Source of the DNA: Aquimarina sp. ERC-38
Lineage (GTDB): Bacteria; Bacteroidota; Bacteroidia; Flavobacteriales; Flavobacteriaceae
NCBI RefSeq assembly: GCF_026222555.1
Contig: NZ_CP098511.1
Location: forward strand, 4,135,501 to 4,199,500
Direction of reading: 5' to 3'
DNA length: 64,000 nucleotides
In this document: in pieces, positions 57,846-64,000 of the stretch
Numbering within the stretch: position 1 is the stretch's first letter
How the letters are laid out: the number at the start of each line of letters is the position of its first letter
The notes under the pieces: generated by a model
What the model was told of the DNA's origin: nothing
Seen by the model: only the letters and a program-made list of their open reading frames with translations
Database searches by the model: none
Translations under genes and position numbers: made by a program

Positions 57846-58064
57846 ATCGACTAAATAAATACACTATAAAATACTTTACAAAAATTGGTTAAAGCATATT
57901 TTACGCAGAACGTTAGGTATAATTTCCCAACAAACCAAAAATTAAAAATACGAATTGAACTTAACAGATAATTTTATAAGAATAAAGGAGTTCATTGCTG
58001 AATATTACTGGATTGCTGGAATTCCATTGCTAATTTAGGCATTTATTTTTGTAATAGAGGAAAA
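57792..58064. repeat. diverged duplicated segment, copy 1
   Basis: These roughly 270 bp are clearly similar to 63270-63538, with scattered substitutions and small indels. The repeat spans the end of one small gene, the intergenic part and the start of a small membrane-protein frame (IKEFIA.YYWIAGI). Confidence 0.75.
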
Positions 58065-58431
58065 ACATGATATACAACAAAACGGAGCTGAAACCTTTGG
58101 AATGGTTTATGGCTCAAAATCGATTTATAAACAATACAGCAAACGGAATTACAAATATGAATTCTATTATAATGGAAAAAAATATATTGGAACCTCAATT
58201 GCCTATAATTCCGCAAATGTCAAAAATGGTAATTTCTACAAAGTAGAATTCTCTCATAAAAACCCTGAACATAGCAGAATGATTTTTGACTTAGAATACG
58301 TTAGAGAGATAAAGACAAATAATAATAAAAACATCGACACAATATATATTCCGAAAAACCGAAAATTACGGAATGAATTGAAAATCCAGATAGAAAAATA
58401 TAAAATTGAACCGGACGCTATGAAAAAATAA
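57955..58431 (+). pseudogene. small membrane-anchored protein broken by an amber stop
   Basis: From a TTG at 57955 the frame reads DNFIRIKEFIAEYYWIAGIPLLI, then TAG at 58036-58038, then continues in frame (AFIFVIEEKHDIQQNGAETFGMVYGSKSIYKQY) to the stop at 58431. In the duplicate at 63432 the same position is TGG (LLIWAFIFVIE), so the stop is a Trp-to-amber change. The downstream part (from an ATG at 58102, 109 residues, beta-rich and lysine-rich) could still be translated by itself, but without its membrane anchor. The function is unknown. Confidence 0.7.
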
Positions 58432-58573
58432 ACTTAAAGCTTATACAAAATATAGCGGTTTAATCGATTAATCTAAAGAAATGAATAAGTTAAATACCTG
58501 TTATCATTTAAAAAGTAATTGTACGAAAATCTATTATATTTTATATACAAGAACCATTACACAACCCCATAAT

Positions 58574-58870
58574 TAGTAAACATCCGACTTTAAGTACGCC
58601 TTTTCAAAGGCATTTCAATTAAAATCCGTTTCTAGAACCGTAAAATTGAGTCACTCATTGTAAAGGTTTTAAGGTATATAAGGACATTTTTCAGAATTTG
58701 TTTCAGAACGGCTACTCCCACTCCGCTTTTTAACCATTTTTGAGTAAATTTCAGGTATTTCTTTGAATTGTAGGTAATAGCCAATAGGTGCATTACCTTG
58801 TTTGCCTGTTTGATCTTAGTGAGTTTTTTCCCTTACGTTTCATGAAATTAAGGCTTTTTCATATCTTGTG
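58574..58870 (-). pseudogene. degenerate transposase relic, copy 1
   Basis: Read leftwards, part of this stretch still translates to GKKLTKIKQANKVMHLLAITYN and FTQKWLKSGVGV, which looks like the C-terminus of a DDE transposase. It then runs into stops. It is similar over about 290 bp to 60852-61140. The ends are approximate and the family is not certain (IS1182-like is a guess). Confidence 0.5.
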
Positions 58871-58949
58871 CGACAGGTACAATGTAGATAAAAAATAGCG
58901 GTTTGTGTGATAAAGCGAAAGTAAAAACACAAATCAAAAGTCAGTGTGA

Positions 58950-58998
58950 AATTGAAAAGTTATTGGGCGGGAATCCGCTACTATTTTCATACAATGCC
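58950..58998. repeat. short intergenic repeat, copy 1
   Basis: The words AAAAGTTATTG and AATCCGCTACTATT, followed by TCATACA, recur in the same order at 60160-60205. The copies flank the exported-protein gene at 59065-60072. Confidence 0.5.
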
Positions 58999-59064
58999 GT
59001 TAACATTTATTTAAATATATGTCATGCGTAATTATTCGTTTTAAAAATTAAATAAAATCAACAT

Positions 59065-60072
59065 ATGAAAAAAATTATAATCGCCGTTTTATTGGTATGT
59101 ATTTCGAGTTCTTACGCCCAAATAAATATTGGTAAAAGTAAATCACTTATTAATTTGTATGTATCAAAACATAAGCAAGCAGTTTTTGATAAAGTTAGAA
59201 GTTCTAAAACAGTATTTGTAGTGCCAAAAGTAGTTGATGCAGAAAAGTTTGAATCGTTAATTTCTACCATTTGGAATTTTAATGAAGCCTTTTTTGTAGA
59301 TGATGAAGCATACAAAGAAAATATAGAAAAATATATATCTCCGGGTTATTCAACTATTCAATTGGTAGATAATGGATATATAAAACAAAAAACAGGAGGG
59401 TTTATGGGTCCAGAAGAAAGAAATGTTGCAGAGTATATTGTTTTTAAATTTATGATGACCTCTAATTATGAAAACATCAAGAAAGGAAAAAATGGAAAGT
59501 TGAAGTATGACTTTCTTAATGTAGCCGAGATATTTTTTACACCAAATATTAGATATCGCCAAGATATTAGTTCAAAAGTGATATTAGGTAGTATGGAAAA
59601 GATTAATGAGAAGTATGGAGAAGAGCCTGGTTTTTACAACTTTAATATGGGCTACATAAAAAATTATTTTCAAGAACTTAATAATAGATTATCCAATTCT
59701 AAAAACTTGGTAATCGAAGATGGAATAAAAAAAGAGGATAAAATTAAAGAGCTAAAATACAAAACTTTATATGCTCCTAAATGGATTTTAAAGAAATATA
59801 ATGCGTTGATGTCTACTTGGGGTAAAACTAGAACTGCAGATGATATATTTGGGAAATATGAGTATAAATACGAGGTTATAGATAATGAGGAAGTAAATAA
59901 TAAAATATTGAATGGAGAAGATTTCTATTACTTAATGCACACTCAATTTAATCAAAAAAAAATAATTTCAATTATACATAGTCTAACGGGTGAAATTATC
60001 TATTTAAAAGAAAGTGGTTCTTATAATATAAAAGATTCAGATATAAAGGAATTTGCTAAAATTATCGATTAG
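59065..60072 (+). CDS. exported protein of unknown function
   Basis: The 335-residue protein has a Sec signal (MKKIIIAVLLVCISSSYAQ). The mature part is lysine-rich and contains no motif I recognise. A conserved-looking stretch is SSKTVFVVPKVVDAEKFESLISTIWNF. It is flanked on both sides by copies of a short repeat and lies in the patchwork region, so it may be an accessory gene moved as a unit. Confidence 0.65.
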   Translation: MKKIIIAVLLVCISSSYAQINIGKSKSLINLYVSKHKQAVFDKVRSSKTVFVVPKVVDAEKFESLISTIWNFNEAFFVDDEAYKENIEKYISPGYSTIQLVDNGYIKQKTGGFMGPEERNVAEYIVFKFMMTSNYENIKKGKNGKLKYDFLNVAEIFFTPNIRYRQDISSKVILGSMEKINEKYGEEPGFYNFNMGYIKNYFQELNNRLSNSKNLVIEDGIKKEDKIKELKYKTLYAPKWILKKYNALMSTWGKTRTADDIFGKYEYKYEVIDNEEVNNKILNGEDFYYLMHTQFNQKKIISIIHSLTGEIIYLKESGSYNIKDSDIKEFAKIID

Positions 60073-60159
60073 ATAGAAGTAAGAATGCAACATTATCATT
60101 TTATAATGCAACATTTAACCTTTGCATTTTCAATCTTGTTTATAAACAAAGGTTAGTAT

Positions 60160-60205
60160 AAAATCAAAAAGTTATTGATCGGAAATCCGCTACTATTCAT
60201 ACATA
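60160..60205. repeat. short intergenic repeat, copy 2
   Basis: This is the partner of 58950-58998, with the same word order and a few substitutions. Confidence 0.5.
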
Positions 60206-60287
60206 AAACCCTTGTGTCTAACTAAAAAATATTGCTATTTAATCTTTAATTTTATAGCATTTTATTAATTTTATGGAAAAGTGAGTT

Positions 60288-60536
60288 ATGAATGCTGCAG
60301 AGATAAAACATGATTTATTTAGAAAACTTGATAATCTAAAAGGAAATACCCTTGAAGAAGCTTATGGATTATTAATTAATCTTATAAATAGTAAAAAGGA
60401 GATTAATGATTGGGATGATTTAACAAACGCTCAGCAAAATGCTATACTTCTTGGAATCAATCAACTTGATGAGGGTAAAGGTAGAAGTCATGATGATGTT
60501 ATGAGTGATTTAAGAACAAAGTTTCCGGATGCATAA
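60288..60536 (+). CDS. antitoxin of a RelE/ParE-type module
   Basis: The 82-residue acidic protein has the form of addiction-module antitoxins: an N-terminal helical part (MNAAEIKHDLFRKLDNLKGNTLEEAYGLLINLI) and a C-terminal toxin-binding segment (LTNAQQNAILLGINQLDEGKGRSHDDVMSDL). Its stop overlaps the start of a RelE/ParE-like frame (ATG at 60529 within GATGCATAA). With the toxin broken, it is probably an orphan antitoxin. Confidence 0.8.
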   Translation: MNAAEIKHDLFRKLDNLKGNTLEEAYGLLINLINSKKEINDWDDLTNAQQNAILLGINQLDEGKGRSHDDVMSDLRTKFPDA

Positions 60537-60837
60537 AAAAATAATATGGTCTCCTGCATCTGAAGAAGATCTCAATAGAATACTAGCATATTTAGAACTA
60601 AACTAGAGTCGTAGAATTGTATCAAAATTTATAGACAAGATAGATGATTGCATTGAGTTAATTATGGATAACCCAAAAATCTTCCCATTGATCAACAAAG
60701 ATTTAGAAATAAGAAAATGTGTTATAACCAAACAAAATACGCTATTCTATAGAGAAAAAGCTAACAATATTGAGATAATTAGAGTATTTGATAATAGGCA
60801 AGACCCTAATAAACTTGAATTCCTAAAAAATAGCTAG
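60529..60837 (+). pseudogene. RelE/ParE-type toxin with in-frame amber stop
   Basis: The frame starts at the ATG overlapping the antitoxin stop and reads MHKKIIWSPASEEDLNRILAYL, the typical start of ParE/RelE toxins. Codon 26 is TAG (60604-60606), where relatives usually have Trp (ENWS-type). It then continues in frame (SRRIVSKFIDKIDDCIELIMDNP, CVITKQNTLFYREKANNIEIIRVFDNRQDPNKL) to a stop at 60835-60837, 103 codons in all. Apart from the one stop the gene is complete and well conserved, so the inactivation is recent, or the stop is suppressed. Confidence 0.85.
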
Positions 60838-60851
60838 GCACAACAACCGAA

Positions 60852-61169
60852 ACCATTACATAACCCCATAATTTATAAACATCCAACTCTAAATACACCT
60901 TTATTAAAGCTTTTCAATCTAAAATCCGTTTCTAAAATCGAAAAAATCAGGTCACTCATAGTGAAGATTTTAAACTATATGAGGACATATTTCAGAATGT
61001 GTTTCGGAACTCCTACTCCCACCCCACTTATCCCCTGTTTTTGAGTGAAATTCAGATATTTTTTATCGATAGGCAATAGCGATAGGTGCATTATCTTGTT
61101 GGTTTGTTTAATGCCTATGGTACTGATCTTCCAAAGCCCCTTAAATATAAATAGTAGAGAAAGATACAT
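60852..61169 (-). pseudogene. degenerate transposase relic, copy 2
   Basis: Similar to 58574-58870. Leftward translation retains IKQTNKIMHLSLLPIDKKYLNF and GVGVGVPKHILKYVLI before stops. It occupies most of the 430 bp between the broken toxin and the GH16 gene. The two relics may be remains of one element family that once flanked the exported-protein and toxin-antitoxin genes. Confidence 0.5.
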
Positions 61170-61270
61170 TGCTCAATTTTAGTTTTTTTCGTGTTTTTAA
61201 AGGAATGTACACTAAAAGTATAAATGGAAGAGTTAGTATTACTAAGTTAACTAACTAACACAAACGACTC

Positions 61271-63208
61271 ATGAAGGCAAGGATCTTATTTTATCTGTTT
61301 TTTATACCTAGCATCTATACTTATGCGCAACCCCCTGCACCAGCCTCAGGATATAGATGGGTTCTCTGGGATCAGTATTCTGATGAGTTTGACGGTACTT
61401 CTTTAGACCGATCCAAATGGAGAGATTATTTTGTAGGATGGAATGGTAGGTCACCCGCAAAATTTGATCCGTCTACCATCTCGGTTCAAAACGGGGATTT
61501 GCGAATTAGAAACAAAAAACTAAAAGTAAAAGAAGGGCCATACACGATGGCAGGAGGAGCTGTTCAATCCTTAGAAAAAACTGCTCATTTTGGATACTAT
61601 GAATGTAAATTTAAAGCATCTCGAGTTGCGATGTCTACTACTTTTTGGATGTCTAACCCGAAGAGATCGATTCTGGGGCGTACAAAATTAACGGGCGATT
61701 GTGCCAATGATAAATGGAGTCAGGAACTTGATATTTGCGAAAGTATTGGAGGCGTCTTTAATGGAGGTTCTAAGTTTAGGACACAAATGAATTTTAACAC
61801 GCATTATCGCTATATAAATTGTAATAATGCGCCGGAAGTCTTTTATTCCGCCGGTAATAATGCAGTAGAAGGTAACGGGCAGGATGCCGATGCAGATTTA
61901 ATCGGTAGTGAATCCTGGGAGGACTATCATACGTATGGATGCTATTGGAAAGACCCTAAAACTTTTGACTTTTATGTGGATGAAAAATTCGCCGGAACCG
62001 TTATAGGGCGAACAGATGTTGTAGATAAGCCATTTACGGAGCCTATGGGCATTAATATGGTTACAGAAACCTATAATTGGGCAAAACCCTACCCTTCGGA
62101 TGCTGATTTGGCTAATAATGCCATTAATACTTCTTATTATGATTGGATTCGTTCGTATCGGTTAATACCGATTTTAGAACCTGAATTTTCAGGAAATGAT
62201 GACCTACAGATTCCTAATGGTAATTTTGAAAATGGTAATTTAAGCGGCTGGACCGGTTGGGGTGGCACTATAAGAAATATAACGAGCACAGAGGCATATG
62301 AAGGAAGGTATGCAGGTCATATCAAAGGTGCCGGGGCTCATGAAAAAGAGATTTCCCTAAAAGCAAATACAGCCTATATATTGTCTGCTTATGTAAAAGT
62401 AGTTAGTGGAAATATCATATTTGGAATCAAAGAAAACACAGCAAGCGGACAAGCCGCTGCAAGCGTTTCACTTAATAACACGAAGTACCAGAAAGTAGAA
62501 TTACGTTTTACTACAGGTTCAGAAACAAGCTTAAAATTCTTTTTATTTGCCGAGCAAACAACAGACGAAGGTTTTGGTGATAATTTTGAAATAGTTAACC
62601 TGGGAGTGGACAACCCAAAACCCATAAAGCCGGCAATCTTTATAGAAGAGTTCAGTTTTGTCAACAAACCGGTACTAAATGCCCAGGCAAATCAGCTAAA
62701 CCTATCTTATACCTATAAAGCAAATGTAGATCGAGAACTACAAATACATATCTATAATAATGCCGGTGTAGAAGTGTTTACTCAAACGATGAATGCTCTG
62801 GAAGGCTATGGTGTGAATGAAGTCAATTTTGATATTGGTAGTAATTTGCCGGCAGACGATTATACAATAGTTGTGGATTTAAGACCTATAGATGGTGCTG
62901 ATTCAGAAATTATTGATTCGGATGCTACAAATACTACAATACTGTCCGTAATCGATGTTAATAAAGATACCTTCTCCGTCCAATTATATCCCAATCCAGC
63001 TAGCTCTTTAGTGCACTTTAAAACAAAAAAAGGTACTAGGGTTACTTCTGTAAAAGTGTATGATATACTAGGTAAAAATCAATTAAGCACAAGTATTAAT
63101 AAAAATGAAAAAGCATTAGACATTAGTACTTTAACTAAAGGGGTGTATTTTGTTACTTTCCAAAATGGTAAAGCAAAATCTACTACTATTAAAATACAGG
63201 TAGAATAA
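61271..63208 (+). CDS. secreted GH16-family polysaccharide hydrolase with T9SS sorting domain
   Basis: The 645-residue protein has a Sec signal (ending YTYAQ) and a GH16 catalytic domain (about 25-310). The catalytic motif is ELDICES, with nucleophile E152, D154 and acid/base E157, and WMSNP and the YGCYWKDPKTFDFYVDEK strands are present. A CBM-like jelly roll follows (about 318-445, LPNGNFENGNLSGWTGWGGT-type), then a further beta-sandwich (about 470-565). The type IX sorting domain is at about 570-645 (FSVQLYPNPASSLVHF, KVYDILGK, LTKGVYFVTFQNGKA). The start PPAPASGYRWVLWDQYSDEFDGTSLDRSKW resembles marine agarase, porphyranase or carrageenase members. The exact substrate cannot be told from sequence. 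It is not in a visible polysaccharide utilisation locus. Confidence 0.92.
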   Translation: MKARILFYLFFIPSIYTYAQPPAPASGYRWVLWDQYSDEFDGTSLDRSKWRDYFVGWNGRSPAKFDPSTISVQNGDLRIRNKKLKVKEGPYTMAGGAVQSLEKTAHFGYYECKFKASRVAMSTTFWMSNPKRSILGRTKLTGDCANDKWSQELDICESIGGVFNGGSKFRTQMNFNTHYRYINCNNAPEVFYSAGNNAVEGNGQDADADLIGSESWEDYHTYGCYWKDPKTFDFYVDEKFAGTVIGRTDVVDKPFTEPMGINMVTETYNWAKPYPSDADLANNAINTSYYDWIRSYRLIPILEPEFSGNDDLQIPNGNFENGNLSGWTGWGGTIRNITSTEAYEGRYAGHIKGAGAHEKEISLKANTAYILSAYVKVVSGNIIFGIKENTASGQAAASVSLNNTKYQKVELRFTTGSETSLKFFLFAEQTTDEGFGDNFEIVNLGVDNPKPIKPAIFIEEFSFVNKPVLNAQANQLNLSYTYKANVDRELQIHIYNNAGVEVFTQTMNALEGYGVNEVNFDIGSNLPADDYTIVVDLRPIDGADSEIIDSDATNTTILSVIDVNKDTFSVQLYPNPASSLVHFKTKKGTRVTSVKVYDILGKNQLSTSINKNEKALDISTLTKGVYFVTFQNGKAKSTTIKIQVE

Positions 63209-63269
63209 TAAAAGTAACCAAATAGGCAACTCAAGTTGTATACGTATAAGCAAGAAAGCAGTTAATTCG

Positions 63270-63538
63270 TTTTTAACAAGATTATTTAAAACGAATTGCT
63301 AAACGAAAATTTGGAAATTCGTATCAGTTGAATAAAAACATTTTACAACACTTTGTGAAAATTTATAAAATTATATTTTACACAGAACATTGGATATAAT
63401 TTCCAAACAAACCAAAATTTGAAAATACGAATTGGATTTAGTAGATAATTATATAAAAATAAAAGAGTTTATTGCTAAGTATTACTGGATTGCTGGAATT
63501 CTATTGCTCATTTGGGCATTTATTTTTGTAATAGAAAA
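63270..63538. repeat. diverged duplicated segment, copy 2
   Basis: This is the partner of 57792-58064. It starts with TTTTTAACAAGATTATTT and ends in the small membrane-protein frame, whose Trp codon is intact here. Confidence 0.75.
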
Positions 63539-63560
63539 AAAAGAGATTGAGAAAAAGTGA
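63432..63560 (+). CDS. tiny membrane protein (intact paralogue of the broken gene at 57955)
   Basis: From a TTG start the 42-residue product reads DNYIKIKEFIAKYYWIAGILLLIWAFIFVIE and ends in KKEIEKK. It has one membrane segment. Unlike copy 1, the frame closes right after the helix, and a different gene follows in another frame. Whether it is translated is uncertain. Confidence 0.4.
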   Translation: MDLVDNYIKIKEFIAKYYWIAGILLLIWAFIFVIEKKEIEKK

Positions 63561-63984
63561 TAAATCCAAACATAATATTACAATTGCTTCTATTAAACGA
63601 AGTACTATAAAACCATACGATGATTTTAAATGGACAAAATTTTACGAATCAAATTCTGATTTTCTATATTCCGGATTAAATTTAAACCTGATAGAAAATG
63701 AATTAATCATATGTTCTACTATTATTAATTCTGACAACTACAGTATCTTAACTACTCAGAAATTAATTACAAATCAAAATGGAATTGAGTACTCCGGGAG
63801 TTTAATCAATGCCAAAAATAAAGGATATGGTAATTTTAAAGGATATCAAGATCATTCCTTAACTTTGGGTCATATCGAGCTTAAAGATGGAACCGACTTA
63901 AAATATTTTATCGAAACTGGACGAGCATCTATGGTTATGATTAATGGAATTGGTACGCTAATTAGCATGAAAAGACAAGAATAA
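63547..63984 (+). CDS. hypothetical protein near the window end
   Basis: The 145-residue frame begins at a TTG at 63547, overlapping the tiny membrane-protein frame by 14 bases; a later start is possible. The product is soluble, mixed alpha/beta, with segments such as ENELIICSTIINSDNYSILTTQKLITNQNGIEYSGSLINAKNKGYG. No family is recognised. Confidence 0.5.
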   Translation: MRKSDKSKHNITIASIKRSTIKPYDDFKWTKFYESNSDFLYSGLNLNLIENELIICSTIINSDNYSILTTQKLITNQNGIEYSGSLINAKNKGYGNFKGYQDHSLTLGHIELKDGTDLKYFIETGRASMVMINGIGTLISMKRQE

Positions 63985-64000
63985 GAAAACTATCACCAGC

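Noticed and set aside
57912..60222. Integron-like core sites (GTTAGGT at 57912-57918, GTCTAAC at 60216-60222) near small genes, suggesting a cassette array
   Set aside because: Seven-base motifs arise by chance, no paired attC structure could be built around them, and no IntI-type integrase is near.
57955..60837. Programmed amber readthrough as a regulated mechanism
   Set aside because: Only two cases, in genes of types that often decay, and no suppressor tRNA or readthrough signal is visible; simple nonsense mutation is the economical explanation.
1..64000. CRISPR arrays, rRNA and tRNA genes, and a tRNA-based attachment site for the island
   Set aside because: No regularly spaced repeats and no tRNA-like sequence were recognised; without a computed search small RNA genes could still be missed.

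Overview
The window looks like chromosome of a marine member of the Flavobacteriaceae (Bacteroidota). The evidence is low GC, promoters of the Bacteroidetes type (TTG, about 20 nt, TAnnTTTG), a GH16 polysaccharide hydrolase ending in a type IX secretion (T9SS) sorting domain, many lipoprotein signals, a LytTR two-component pair, and very large RHS/YD-repeat proteins of a kind typical of this class. An Aquimarina-like organism is my guess. No rRNA, tRNA or CRISPR array was seen.

Region 1 (1-12.4 kb) is an accessory island. It begins with a spare copy of the 3' end of an RHS toxin gene plus the start of its immunity gene. This copy is split by an 884-bp IS5-type element with a 3-bp TAA target duplication. 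Two tandem tyrosine recombinases follow, one with degenerate catalytic residues. Then come a GC-rich stretch of inverted repeats, a type II restriction-modification module (D12-class adenine methylase, BglII/BstYI-like nuclease, small C-type regulator with visible operators), a second structured GC-rich stretch, two small genes, a CHC2/Toprim primase with a P-loop ATPase, a divergent XRE repressor, and a KptA-type RNA 2'-phosphotransferase. The content resembles an integrative mobilizable element or phage satellite lying between two 1.2-kb direct repeats of the RHS tip.

Region 2 (12.1-37.9 kb) is one long leftward operon of seven genes. In transcription order they encode: an exported protein with a fibre-type C-terminus, a lipoprotein, a 2061-residue protein with an SpvB/RHS-like start, a 2015-residue leucine-rich-repeat/Ig-like protein ending in YD-like sequence, a small exported protein, a 3569-residue RHS protein with a C-terminal toxin-like tip, and a probable SUKH-type immunity protein. 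I read this as an exported polymorphic toxin system whose RHS shell may be divided over several polypeptides.

Region 3 (38.4-49.8 kb), in the same direction and directly upstream, is a thirteen-gene type II secretion/type IV filament operon. It contains a secretin, ATPase, platform protein, prepilin peptidase, at least three pseudopilins and a GspK-like protein, GspL/M/C-like assembly proteins, and two unusual members: an Fn3-like lipoprotein and a YwqK-like repeat protein. Its position next to the RHS operon suggests, without proving, a functional link.

Region 4 (50.4-54.7 kb) holds a LytTR response regulator, a LytS-type sensor kinase and a TonB-receptor-like outer-membrane barrel. Region 5 (55-64 kb) is a patchwork of small lipoprotein and hypothetical genes, degenerate transposase relics, duplicated non-coding segments, a toxin-antitoxin locus whose RelE/ParE toxin has an amber stop, and the secreted GH16 enzyme.
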